Origin: Pseudorhizobium tarimense | Lineage (GTDB): Bacteria > Pseudomonadota > Alphaproteobacteria > Rhizobiales > Rhizobiaceae | DNA: 64,000 bases | Direction: 5' to 3' | Assembly (NCBI RefSeq): GCF_022968135.1 | Contig: NZ_JALJRA010000002.1 | Location: 124,001-188,000 of the forward strand | Part shown: positions 7,616 through 15,630 of the stretch, in pieces | Layout: each line of letters begins with the position of its first letter | Numbering within the stretch: the stretch's first letter is position 1 | The notes under the pieces: model-generated | The model's input: the letters and a program-made list of their open reading frames with translations, nothing else | The model's database searches: none | What the model was told of the DNA's origin: nothing | Program-made: the position numbers and the translations under genes

Positions 7616-7816
7616 TGCGCGAGGAAAAGCAGCGGTGAAAAAAACGACCTTCTTAAAAAACAATGCGGAGCATCATGCGCGTCACGTAAGGCGTTATTTT
7701 GCGTCCCTAGCGGCCCTACCGTCCAAAGCTATTGATTTTATTAGGGTTGGACAATTTCAGATCGTCCCAAACAGGGTCGATCCTTGCAAATTTGGGACGG
7801 AGAGGGTCGGACAATG
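7501..7816. repeat. Repeat-rich region, possible phage replication origin
   Basis: Four copies of GCTAGGGACG: direct at 7502-7511, 7576-7585 and 7585-7594, inverted at 7702-7711. The last two direct copies form one arm (7572-7599) of a 28-base inverted repeat whose other arm is 7697-7724, with 25 of 28 positions matching; the 97 bases between are A/T-rich (runs of A near 7636-7664). A second inverted repeat pairs CGTCCCAAA (7764-7772) with TTTGGGACG (7792-7800), and GGGTTGGACAAT (7744-7755) recurs as GGGTCGGACAAT (7805-7816). Iteron-like repeats with an A/T-rich stretch just after the primase and helicase suggest an origin or an operator cluster. Confidence 0.55.
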
Positions 7817-8614
7817 AGAAAAATCGGGATTGAGGAGCTTCTGACCTGGGCCTTTACGCAAGAGTTGCCGAAGTTTGGCACATCAGAGGCTCTTGGGCCG
7901 AGCTTCAGCCAAGCGTGGTCGATGATGATCGAGGTTGCAGCGCTCGGCACGATGGTAGATCGGTCGCCTAATGCGTTCGGCGTTCTTTCGACATGCCTGT
8001 TCGAAGGCGATCCTCATCCGGACGCCATCATTGTTGGTGAAGCCGTCCGAGCCTTGGCCGGACGTAACTTCGAGATCGCGTCCGACTGGAACCCAGTGCC
8101 GGAGTGGAGCGATGAGCATGGCCTAATCCGTGAAGCCGTGGCCGCAGTGGTCGACGAGCTGGTTGACGGTCGATCGGCCCGGATCAACGGGAGGCACATC
8201 GTGACGTTGGTGACGTGCTCCGCTTCTTTGAAGCGCGGTCCGGACTGGAAGGTCGGCTCGTCACCCTCTGTTGTGGTCCTCAAGCGGAATGGAAAAGACC
8301 CTGCATGGTTCATCATGCAGAAGGGAAAGGACAGCTTCGGCCGCAGCATCGAACGTGAGGTCGACGGGTTTGACTACAAGAAGCGCCGTCCGCGGCGCGG
8401 GGCTTACAACAAGCATCGGCTGGACCGGTCGGTGCGCGGGGCAGTCCTGTCCCGCCTAGACTGGCAGATCTGGCAATCTGCCCTGGAAGATCTTTGTTCC
8501 AGCCTTCATGGTCGTCTCCATAACCATGATTTGCTGCCCTTCACGCCGGATCGGCAGCCATGGTGCAGAAGTCGACACGATGAAAATATTCAGCAAGTTA
8601 TTGAGAATACGTGA
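7814..8614 (+). CDS. Hypothetical phage protein (266 aa)
   Basis: Begins MRKIGIEELLTWAFTQELPK. Central part is mixed alpha/beta with VTLVTCSASLKRGPDWK; the C-terminal part is basic and includes DYKKRRPRRGAYNKHR, suggesting nucleic acid contact. No family recognised with confidence. The ATG at 7814 follows a GGAGAG Shine-Dalgarno by about 10 bases; an in-frame ATG at 7784 lacks one. It is the last early gene before the terminator at 8689 and sits beside the putative origin. Confidence 0.65.
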   Translation: MRKIGIEELLTWAFTQELPKFGTSEALGPSFSQAWSMMIEVAALGTMVDRSPNAFGVLSTCLFEGDPHPDAIIVGEAVRALAGRNFEIASDWNPVPEWSDEHGLIREAVAAVVDELVDGRSARINGRHIVTLVTCSASLKRGPDWKVGSSPSVVVLKRNGKDPAWFIMQKGKDSFGRSIEREVDGFDYKKRRPRRGAYNKHRLDRSVRGAVLSRLDWQIWQSALEDLCSSLHGRLHNHDLLPFTPDRQPWCRSRHDENIQQVIENT

Positions 8615-8653
8615 TTTAAATTTCGAAATGCCGTCTTGCGGCGCGACTGAAAG

Positions 8654-8659
8654 TTGACA
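8654..8659 (+). promoter_or_regulatory. Possible late-promoter -35 element
   Basis: A consensus TTGACA lies 30 bases upstream of the terminator hairpin and about 90 bases upstream of the first late gene. No good -10 occurs at the standard distance (AAAAGA at 17 bases; CAGATA at 24), so a phage-encoded activator or a different sigma would be needed if it is a promoter. Confidence 0.25.
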
Positions 8660-8688
8660 TAGATTAGGCACACTGAAAAAGATCAGAT

Positions 8689-8719
8689 AACCCGCTAGCG
8701 GAAACGCTTGGCGGGTTTT
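8689..8719 (+). terminator. Rho-independent terminator before the late genes
   Basis: AACCCGC at 8689-8695 pairs with GCGGGTT at 8711-8717, extended by AGCG/CGCT around a GAAA tetraloop, followed by TTTT. It ends the early transcript 75 bases after the stop at 8614 and lies only 23 bases before the first late gene at 8742. Confidence 0.75.
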
Positions 8720-8741
8720 GCATATCCGACGGAGGGCGCAC

Positions 8742-9314
8742 ATGGCGAAGATCGTTCATGTGGCCTGGGCTGACAGGGTCATGCAGCAGTACGGGAAGCG
8801 GGTGCTTCATCTGCACCAGAAGTTCCCGAAGGTTCTGCCTCGCATCGTCAACCAGGTAGGCGACCGCGCTAAGACGCAAGTGGTTCGCAACCTGACGAAG
8901 CAGACGGGCCTTCCGCGCAAGACGATCGTTGCAGCAGTCGGAGATCCGAGCAGGGCTCGGCCGGGCCGGCTGTCATACGAAATGGTGACGCGAGGCGGCA
9001 ACATTCGCCTGAAGTATCTGGACGCGAAAGAGACCGAAGCCGGTGTCGTCGCGAAGCCCTTCGGAAAGCGGACGCTCTATCCCGGCGCCTTCATGCGCGG
9101 TGGTCGCTTCCCTGACCGCAAGGACGTCAAGAAGTTCGACGGCCATGCCTTTTACAGGCTCAACCGCTCCGGAACCCGGATTACCTTCGCGCGCTCTGGC
9201 GTGATCATTCCGACCGAGATGACGCGTGGAGCTACGAAGTCGGCCTTCGATCGGATTGCGGGACCGCTCCTGCAGCAGAGGATAGAGGCGGCCATCGCCA
9301 AGCTGGTGCCCTGA
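8742..9314 (+). CDS. Minor tail protein Z-like (190 aa)
   Basis: Resembles the prophage minor tail protein Z (GPZ) family: a basic N-terminal helical half (VNQVGDRAKTQVVRNLTKQTGLPRK as the recognisable stretch) followed by a beta-rich half with GAFMRGGRF, HAFYRL and GVIIPTEM. Such proteins act in tail assembly. The ATG at 8742 has GGAGGG about 8 bases upstream. It is placed ahead of the terminase genes, separate from the tail cluster, so it may be a structural or head-tail protein rather than a true Z. Confidence 0.6.
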   Translation: MAKIVHVAWADRVMQQYGKRVLHLHQKFPKVLPRIVNQVGDRAKTQVVRNLTKQTGLPRKTIVAAVGDPSRARPGRLSYEMVTRGGNIRLKYLDAKETEAGVVAKPFGKRTLYPGAFMRGGRFPDRKDVKKFDGHAFYRLNRSGTRITFARSGVIIPTEMTRGATKSAFDRIAGPLLQQRIEAAIAKLVP

Positions 9315-9496
9315 CCCTCTCTCCGAGGGGTGTTGCAGCAGGGGCACACCTCTACCCCCACCCCCCCATTTAGGGACCGTTTCGGGGAAAGCTGGGCATA
9401 CGGAGGCGCGCGACTGCGGGATTTTCCTAGTGCGACCCTTCGCAGGCGGTACACGAATACACGTGCAAGCACGTGTGATGCACGGGACCTTGCACG
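9315..9496. other. Intergenic region before terminase; possible packaging site
   Basis: Contains a perfect 8-base inverted repeat ACACGTGC-AA-GCACGTGT at 9459-9476, 20 bases before the terminase small-subunit start, and a C-rich tract (CCCCCACCCCCCC) at about 9354-9367. The terminase is of the lambda (cos) type, whose cos site normally lies just upstream of the small-subunit gene, so this is the best place to look for cos. No cos sequence can be proven by eye. Confidence 0.35.
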
Positions 9497-10120
9497 ATGG
9501 ACGAAGACTGGATCTCGATCACGGACGCGGCATCGAGGCTGACTGCTGATGGTGACCGCGTCGACCGTTCGACGCTCTCCCGGTACCTGAAGCAGCATGC
9601 AGAGGCTCTGCCGCTCAAGCCTGACGGCAAGTCCAACCTAGTCGATTACACCGCGCTCGTCGCGCACCGGTCTGAGAACATCAGGATCCGGGTTTCCGCA
9701 CCCGCGCCGGCCGCCAGTCATCCGCGGGCGACAGGCGGCCAGACAAATGGCCGCTTCACGGGATCCCAGTCCGATGGTGCGGCGCGTAAGGCTCAGGCTG
9801 ACGCCGAGCTGCGCGAGATGGACCTGGCGGAGCGGCGCAAGGAACTGACGCCGGTGGCGGAGGTGGATCAGGCGGGGCGTGATGCCGTCGCCATGATGCA
9901 ATCGGCCTTCGAGCGAGCGATTGAGAGCGAGGCCCAGACCCTGTCCCTCAAGTACGGGTGGGATGAACGCATTGTCCGCCTCGCGCTGAAGAACTTCACG
10001 AAGGCAGGCGTCGCCGTCTTCAATCGTCAGGTGCTGGAGAAGCTGGACGCGATGCGGCGCCGCGAGGATGCCGGCGACGATCACTTCGCCATAGAGGCCG
10101 AACCGCAGTCACTGCAATGA
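9497..10120 (+). CDS. Terminase small subunit, Nu1-like (207 aa)
   Basis: Recognises phage DNA for packaging and partners the large subunit. The N-terminus (WISITDAASRLTADG, then VDRSTLSRYLKQHAE) is a winged helix-turn-helix of the Nu1 type; the middle is an Ala/Gly-rich linker with a helix ELREMDLAERRKEL; the C-terminus (about 130-200) is the part that would bind the large subunit. Its stop overlaps the next start by 4 bases (ATGA). Confidence 0.8.
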   Translation: MDEDWISITDAASRLTADGDRVDRSTLSRYLKQHAEALPLKPDGKSNLVDYTALVAHRSENIRIRVSAPAPAASHPRATGGQTNGRFTGSQSDGAARKAQADAELREMDLAERRKELTPVAEVDQAGRDAVAMMQSAFERAIESEAQTLSLKYGWDERIVRLALKNFTKAGVAVFNRQVLEKLDAMRRREDAGDDHFAIEAEPQSLQ

Positions 10121-12237
10121 CCATTCAGGACATTAGGATACGCTTCCCGGATCTGCCGAACGGAGCGATTGCCATCTTCCGCGGCATGGCTGCTGCTAGC
10201 CAGCCAACGGAGGATCTTACGCTCAGCGAGCATGCCGACCGGTACCGCAAGGTCTCGCCGGAATCGGGTTCGCCATGGCCAGGCGATTTCAGGACCGACA
10301 GGGTGCCTTACCTGCGCGAGCCGCAGGATTGCCTCCACCCTGATCATCCGGCCCGCCGCGTCACCTGCCGGTGGGCGGCGCAGCTCGGCAAGTCGACGGC
10401 GATCGAGAACTGGTTCTGCTTCATTGTCGATCAGGCTCCCGGCTCGATGATGATCGTCCTGCCGACGCTCGAGGAGGCGACAAAGTTCAACCGGGTCAAG
10501 CTGCAGCCGACGATCGACGCGTCTAAGCGCATCTCGCACAAGGTCATGCCTGTCAGCAGCCGGGACGAGCAGGGCAGCACAACTTCGTTCAAACGATTTG
10601 CTGGCGGCTTCTGCCAGATCGTCAACGCGGGCTCGTCGAAGGGCCTGCAGATGGTGTCGATCAAGTATCTCGCCATGGACGAGGTGACCGGCTATCCGAA
10701 GGACGTCGACGGGCGCGGCAGCCCTCGTGGCCAGGCGCGTGCGCGGCAGAAGATGTACGGTGACCTCGCCAAGGAATGGCAGGGTTCTACACCTGGCGTC
10801 GCTGGCGAGTGTGCCATCACGGACGATTTCGAGGCAGGCGATCAGCGGTACCGCTATGTGCCGTGCCCGCATTGCAGCAGTTATCAGGCACTGAGCTTCG
10901 ACATGATGCGCCCGGCCGAACCGGAAAGCGATTTGCCAGTGCATATGCGTTGCCTGTCCTGCGATGGCGTCATCCTTGATGGCCACAAGCGGGACATGAA
11001 CGAGCGCGGCCACTGGATAGCACGGCGGGTGCCTGAAGGTGCCGACCCGGTTCCAGCGGTCATTGCCGGATCTGAGATCGAGCAATGGATCTGCCCGCCT
11101 TGCGAAGGCAGGTGCCGCGACTGGCAGCCGAGCTATCATCTCTGGGCGGCCTATGCGCCGCGGGAGAAATGGGCAGAGATTTGGGCCCGGTGGGAGGATG
11201 CGCAGGGTGACGTCACCAAGATGCGCACCTTCTGCCAGCAGGATCTTGCCGAGCCGTATGATCCCGGCGGCGTGACCGTCGAGTGGGAGAAGATCGTCGA
11301 GGCGGCGAAAAATGAGCTTCTCCCCTCCCGCATCATTCCTTCCTGGGCGGCGCTGGTCGTATCAGCGGCCGACGTTCAGGGGTACGGCATCAAGTGGGTG
11401 GTCTATGCCATCGGTGCACGTGACCAGATCCAGCTGATCGACCGGGAGATCTTCGAAGGTGCGCCCGACCAGTCGGACGAGCCGTGGATCAAGCTCTCGG
11501 ATGCGCAGGCCCGGACATATCCGATCGAGAGCGGTGCCCGCGAGAAGGGTATTGATCTCAACGGCGTCGACTCCGGCTGGGCAACTGATCGCGTCTATCG
11601 TTTCTGCGCCGGCCGACCAAACGTCTATGCGCTCGACGGTCGCGAGCCCATCGGACTGCCCTGGCTGGGGACGCCGGTCAAAAAGGATATCAAGGATCAC
11701 AAGAAGCGCGTCGTCGCCAAGGTGCTCCTCTATCCGGTCGGCCTCTACGACGTGAAAACGACTGTTACCGCTGCCATGGCCAACCTGGTGCAGGGGCGGG
11801 CGGAAAACGGGGAGTGGCCCCGCAACACCGTGCACTTCGCGTCCGACCTATGCGATGCGGATTTCGCGAAGGAGCTGACGGCCGAGCGCCTCGTCGACGC
11901 TGATGAGGAGGCTCGCTCCAGCGTCAGCCGGCGCGCCCGCCGCCTCATAAAGCCGAAGGCCGGACGGCAATGGAAGAAGGTCGTGGGGCGGATGAACGAT
12001 TGGTTCGACGCGACCGTCTACGCCTTCGCGCTCGCCTGGCATCTGCAGAACAAGCGCAGGCTCACTCTCGACCGTTGGGCAGATCTCGTCCGCGATCTGC
12101 ACGGCGATCATGACGAGCCGAAGGACCTGTTTGAGGTTGCCGATCAGAACCCGTTCGTAAAGCCAAGATCTGAGCCAGTCGTTAGCGCGGCATCGAAGCC
12201 TCGGCCACCTCGCAAGAAATGGAGATCGTACTCGTGA
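10117..12237 (+). CDS. Terminase large subunit, lambda GpA family (706 aa)
   Basis: Packaging ATPase and endonuclease. The GpA-type adenine/Walker region RWAAQLGKSTAIENW is at about residues 82-96 and the Walker B LAMDEVTGYP at about 184-193. A zinc-binding part shows CPHC, CLSC and CPPCEGRC motifs at about 250-330. The nuclease part follows, with ADVQGYGIKWVVYAIG and NGVDSGWATDRVY as likely metal-binding strands. Length fits the family. A GpA-type enzyme implies packaging from cos ends. Confidence 0.9.
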   Translation: MTIQDIRIRFPDLPNGAIAIFRGMAAASQPTEDLTLSEHADRYRKVSPESGSPWPGDFRTDRVPYLREPQDCLHPDHPARRVTCRWAAQLGKSTAIENWFCFIVDQAPGSMMIVLPTLEEATKFNRVKLQPTIDASKRISHKVMPVSSRDEQGSTTSFKRFAGGFCQIVNAGSSKGLQMVSIKYLAMDEVTGYPKDVDGRGSPRGQARARQKMYGDLAKEWQGSTPGVAGECAITDDFEAGDQRYRYVPCPHCSSYQALSFDMMRPAEPESDLPVHMRCLSCDGVILDGHKRDMNERGHWIARRVPEGADPVPAVIAGSEIEQWICPPCEGRCRDWQPSYHLWAAYAPREKWAEIWARWEDAQGDVTKMRTFCQQDLAEPYDPGGVTVEWEKIVEAAKNELLPSRIIPSWAALVVSAADVQGYGIKWVVYAIGARDQIQLIDREIFEGAPDQSDEPWIKLSDAQARTYPIESGAREKGIDLNGVDSGWATDRVYRFCAGRPNVYALDGREPIGLPWLGTPVKKDIKDHKKRVVAKVLLYPVGLYDVKTTVTAAMANLVQGRAENGEWPRNTVHFASDLCDADFAKELTAERLVDADEEARSSVSRRARRLIKPKAGRQWKKVVGRMNDWFDATVYAFALAWHLQNKRRLTLDRWADLVRDLHGDHDEPKDLFEVADQNPFVKPRSEPVVSAASKPRPPRKKWRSYS

Positions 12238-13889
12238 CCGATGGCAAGCCTCGCATTCGCGTCAAGGCGGGAGCAGTAGCGTTCCCGGCGGCGCCGGCTC
12301 GTCAGAAGCCGACGATGCGATACCTCCGCGGCGATCGATCCGGCGTCCTCAACATGCGTCGGGCGATCACGCGCGACGCCAAGATCGACGTGCGAGAGGC
12401 AGCCGAGAGAGCCTCTGCTCTCGCGCTCGACTTCATGCACAACTCCGGCTGGATCTCCGGTGCTGCGGACCAAATTGTAGCTGACACGGTCGGGACGGAG
12501 CTGAAGTTGAACGCTCGTCCGGAGCTTTCGGCGCTCGGCTACTCGGACAAGGAGCGGGCCGACTGGTGCCGGTTCGTCGAAAGCGAGTGGCGACGCTACG
12601 CGTGGAACCCGGCCGAATGCGATCTGGCCGGGAAGATGACCGTGCCGGAAATGGTTGATGCTGTTGTCCGGACCTATCTCGCCTATGGCGAGGCCTTCGG
12701 CGTCCTCGATTTTATCACAGTGCGCGCCCGGCGTTCGCTGGGGCTGACGACCGGGACGAAAGTTAGCCTGGTGGCTCCACACAGGTTGCCGCGCACGTCG
12801 CGCGAGTTCGAAGGCCTCGATCAGGGGATCTTCCATGACGCGCTGGGGCGTGCGCTGGTCTACCGGTTTCGTAGCCGCGACGGAGGCATTGAGGTTGATC
12901 GCGACATTAAAGCTGGCGACGTCATCCACGTGATGGATCGCGGCCTTAATCCGGGCAGCCCTCGCGGGATTTCCGTCATGGCGCCGGCGCTCAAGGTCAT
13001 CGCTCAGTCGGACCAGCTCGCGGATGCGACGCTTGCCACCGCTCTGATGCAGACGATCTTTGCAGCAACGATCAAGAGCCCGGAGCCGAGCGAGCAGGCC
13101 TTTCAAGCTATCCAGACGCTTGCGGACTCAGATCCTCCTCCGGGCTTCGAAGGCGACTGGAGCAGCCATGTCGGAGGAATCGCGGAGGACTTGATCGACA
13201 TCTGGGGCATGAGGATTGAGGCGCTTAAGGAAAAGGGTGTCTCCATGTCGGATCCTGCCAGGATCAACCATCTCGGTCCCGGCGAAGAATTCGAGATGCA
13301 CACCGCCGCCACGCCGGGAAGCCAGTACATCCCGTTCTCGCAGAACCTGCAGCGAGAGATGGCACGGTGCCTCGGCGTCACGTTCGAAAGCTTGTCGATG
13401 GACCATTCCAGTTCGACATACTCCTCCGTCCGGATGGCCGTCTCGACAATGTGGCCGATCACAACCCGACGGCGCGAGCGCATCGCGGCACCTTTTGCTC
13501 AGGCTCTCTACGAAGCATGGCTTGAGGAGAGCATCGCCGAAGGTCGCATCCCGCTGAAGGGCGGTTACCAGGCGTTTCTGGCAAACAAACAGAAGGTCGT
13601 CTGGGCGGAATGGCGAGGCCCTGAGAAACCATCAGCAGATCCCTATAAAGATTCGCTGGCGAACAAGGTGGACCTCGAAACCGGTGCGGCAACGCTGCAG
13701 CGAATCTACGCAGCGAAGGGCCTCGATTGGGAAGAGGAACTGGAGCAGGCCGGCAAGGAGAAAGCCAAGCTCGACGCTATGGGCATCCCTGCGCCTCATG
13801 GGCGTAGTCAGGGTGGAAGCGGCGCTGGCCCGCTTGGCGGTGCAGCCGATGGTCGACGTGATCCAATAAGGGAGGGCGAGGATGCCTGA
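12234..13889 (+). CDS. Portal protein, lambda GpB family (551 aa)
   Basis: Forms the dodecameric portal at the head vertex. Family features include RYLRGDRSGVLNMRRA near the N-terminus, NSGWISGAADQIV, the DRGLNPGSPRGISVMAP core and HSSSTYSSVRMAVS. The start is taken as the GTG at 12234, which overlaps the terminase stop by 4 bases (GTGA); an ATG at 12219 would add five residues. The Gly-rich tail ends in a few acidic residues that overlap the next gene by 8 bases. Confidence 0.9.
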   Translation: MTDGKPRIRVKAGAVAFPAAPARQKPTMRYLRGDRSGVLNMRRAITRDAKIDVREAAERASALALDFMHNSGWISGAADQIVADTVGTELKLNARPELSALGYSDKERADWCRFVESEWRRYAWNPAECDLAGKMTVPEMVDAVVRTYLAYGEAFGVLDFITVRARRSLGLTTGTKVSLVAPHRLPRTSREFEGLDQGIFHDALGRALVYRFRSRDGGIEVDRDIKAGDVIHVMDRGLNPGSPRGISVMAPALKVIAQSDQLADATLATALMQTIFAATIKSPEPSEQAFQAIQTLADSDPPPGFEGDWSSHVGGIAEDLIDIWGMRIEALKEKGVSMSDPARINHLGPGEEFEMHTAATPGSQYIPFSQNLQREMARCLGVTFESLSMDHSSSTYSSVRMAVSTMWPITTRRRERIAAPFAQALYEAWLEESIAEGRIPLKGGYQAFLANKQKVVWAEWRGPEKPSADPYKDSLANKVDLETGAATLQRIYAAKGLDWEEELEQAGKEKAKLDAMGIPAPHGRSQGGSGAGPLGGAADGRRDPIREGEDA

Positions 13890-14136
13890 TCCTGATCCAC
13901 TACATGTCGACTGGTGCGCCAGAGCGGTGCTTTTGCGCAAAGTTGAAGAAGCTCTCCTGACCGGCGAGATGATCACCGAGGCTCGTTTCGGTGAAGACAT
14001 GGCGCGGTACGCCAACGCGAAGCTCGAGGACGTCAAGCGCGCCCTCGAGGAAGCAATCCGCAACTGTCAGATCGCGCGAGGCGAAAAGCCTCGGCGCACC
14101 CGCTACGCGATATCAGGCCGGATGCGGCCTTACTAA
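13882..14136 (+). CDS. Head-tail joining protein, gpW-like (84 aa)
   Basis: Short protein directly after the portal, with helices LLRKVEEALLTGEMI and MARYANAKLEDVKRALEEAI and a basic end RRTRYAISGRMRPY. Size, position and the trailing aromatic/basic segment fit the lambda gpW head-tail joining family, although in lambda gpW precedes the portal gene. The ATG overlaps the portal stop by 8 bases. Confidence 0.6.
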   Translation: MPDPDPLHVDWCARAVLLRKVEEALLTGEMITEARFGEDMARYANAKLEDVKRALEEAIRNCQIARGEKPRRTRYAISGRMRPY

Positions 14137-14150
14137 GGATCTCCCAAGAC

Positions 14151-15224
14151 ATGGCTGCGATACTTGAGGGCAACCGGCTCACCCTGACCGGTGATGTCGG
14201 CGACTTCGGCTGGGGTGACTACTTTACCCACGGTGATGTCGTTCTGGCGCTGGCACAGATAGACGACGAAGACGACTTGGTAGTCTTCATCAACTCAGGC
14301 GGCGGCATTGCGACCGAAGGAGCAGCGATCTTCGCCCTGCTGGGGCGGCGTTCCGGCACCACAGACGTGACGGTAGACGGTATCGCTGCATCCGCCGCAA
14401 GCCTCATCGCCATGGCTGGCGACACCATCACGATGTCGGTCGGCTCGACGATGATGGTCCATGACCCAAGCGGGATCACGAACGGCAACTCTGCTGAGCA
14501 CAGCAAGACGATCGAAGGTCTGGAGGCATTGGCTACGGCTTTTGCACGAGCCTATGCGTCGAAGACCGGCAAGACCGTCGAAGAGTGCCGAGAGATCATG
14601 AAGGAAGAGCGGTGGTTCACCGCAGAGGAAGCCGTTGCGGAAGGCTTTGCTGATGCTGTCGGTCAGCAGAAGGCAAAGCCGGTAGCGGCTTTCGCTTACC
14701 ACCAGGTCTACGCCCACGCTCCCAAGAAGCTCGTCGCCATGGCGAAGGCAAAAGATTGGCGCCGACCAAGCGCCAGTGCCCCGGCGGCCTCCGCCGCTCA
14801 ACCCAGTCAACCAAAGGAAACCACGATGACTGACAAGGAACGGGCGGACCAGCTGGCCGCCGAACTGGCAGAACTGAAGGCTCTGATGAAGAGCAACCAG
14901 GATGCCGACGCTGCTGCGGACATGCAGCAGGAACTCGAAACGCTGCGCGCCGAGAAGCAGGCACGTGAAACCGCCGATGCCATCATGGCGCTGGAAGAGG
15001 CTCAAGGCAGGGAAGAACAGGCGAAGGCACTAGCCGACGCCGGGATCTCGGTCGAGAAGGCAAAGGCCATCATGGCTGCCACGCCCAAGGCTGATGCCGG
15101 CGTTCTCGAGCAGCGGCGCCTCAACGGTGAGGGCTTGAACGGCAAGGGCGGAAGCCAGCCATCCGCAAAGGGCGACAAGTCCGTGCTCGCCGCCGCAGTC
15201 GCACGCACTAACAAGCGTCGCTAA
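14151..15224 (+). CDS. Capsid maturation protease, ClpP-like, with C-terminal scaffold (357 aa)
   Basis: The N-terminal domain (about 1-185) is a ClpP/S14 protease: INSGGGIATEG, catalytic Ser in GIAASAASLIAMAG and His in MMVHDPSG. It would cleave the scaffold and capsid precursors during head maturation. After a Pro/Ala linker (about 205-225) the C-terminal part is a coiled coil rich in Glu/Gln/Ala, as in lambda gpC, whose C-terminal portion is also made separately as the Nu3 scaffold. An internal start for that product is visible at 14826. Confidence 0.85.
   Translation: MAAILEGNRLTLTGDVGDFGWGDYFTHGDVVLALAQIDDEDDLVVFINSGGGIATEGAAIFALLGRRSGTTDVTVDGIAASAASLIAMAGDTITMSVGSTMMVHDPSGITNGNSAEHSKTIEGLEALATAFARAYASKTGKTVEECREIMKEERWFTAEEAVAEGFADAVGQQKAKPVAAFAYHQVYAHAPKKLVAMAKAKDWRRPSASAPAASAAQPSQPKETTMTDKERADQLAAELAELKALMKSNQDADAAADMQQELETLRAEKQARETADAIMALEEAQGREEQAKALADAGISVEKAKAIMAATPKADAGVLEQRRLNGEGLNGKGGSQPSAKGDKSVLAAAVARTNKRR
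14826..15224 (+). CDS. Nested scaffolding protein from an internal start (132 aa), Nu3-like
   Basis: In-frame ATG (MTDKERADQLAAELAELK) inside the protease gene, with an AAAGGA Shine-Dalgarno at 14813-14818 and 7 bases of spacing, better than many genuine starts here. The product is a coiled coil followed by a basic tail ending RTNKRR, a typical capsid scaffold. Lambda C/Nu3 uses the same nested design. The start is inferred from the RBS; protein data would be needed to prove it. Confidence 0.65.
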   Translation: MTDKERADQLAAELAELKALMKSNQDADAAADMQQELETLRAEKQARETADAIMALEEAQGREEQAKALADAGISVEKAKAIMAATPKADAGVLEQRRLNGEGLNGKGGSQPSAKGDKSVLAAAVARTNKRR

Positions 15225-15239
15225 CCAGGAGACACGCAA

Positions 15240-15617
15240 ATGCCAGTTCTGACCGAAGACCGCTTTTCTGGAGCGGCCCACTACATCGTGTCCGAAGCCA
15301 ACGGCTATCGGTCACGCGAACAGGTTGTCATCGCCAGCGGATCCGGTGTCCTCAAGGCCGGAACCGTCCTCGGCAAGGTGGCAGCCTCCGGCAAGTACGC
15401 GCCGTACAACCCGACGCTTGCCACCGGCGTCGAGACTGCAGCCGCCATTCTCTATGAGGGCTGTGATGCCGCAGACGGGGATGTCCGCCGCACCGCGACC
15501 GTGCGGGATGCCGAGATTCATGCCGAAGCCCTGCAATGGGATGCCGGCGTGACCACCGATCAACACAAGACCGATGCCCTGACCGACCTGGCGGGCTCCG
15601 GTATCATCGCCCGTTAA
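15240..15617 (+). CDS. Head decoration protein, lambda gpD-like (125 aa)
   Basis: Stabilises the expanded capsid by binding its surface as trimers. Family features: GYRSREQVVIASGSGVLKAG, TVLGKVAASGKY, AAAILYEGCDAADG and a C-terminal LAGSGIIAR. Length and its place between the protease/scaffold and the major capsid gene match lambda gpD. A CAGGAGACACGCAA ribosome binding region precedes the ATG. Confidence 0.85.
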   Translation: MPVLTEDRFSGAAHYIVSEANGYRSREQVVIASGSGVLKAGTVLGKVAASGKYAPYNPTLATGVETAAAILYEGCDAADGDVRRTATVRDAEIHAEALQWDAGVTTDQHKTDALTDLAGSGIIAR

Positions 15618-15630
15618 GGAGGCTACTCAC

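Noticed and set aside
7635..7817. 60-aa frame (GTG start) across the repeat region
   Set aside because: Ends with ATGA coupling to 7814, but the coding part runs through the inverted repeats and AT-rich tracts; composition is not protein-like. Kept only as a possibility.
10081..11139. 352-aa reverse frame inside the terminase gene
   Set aside because: High-GC antisense shadow of a clearly identified terminase; His/Arg-rich with no domain.
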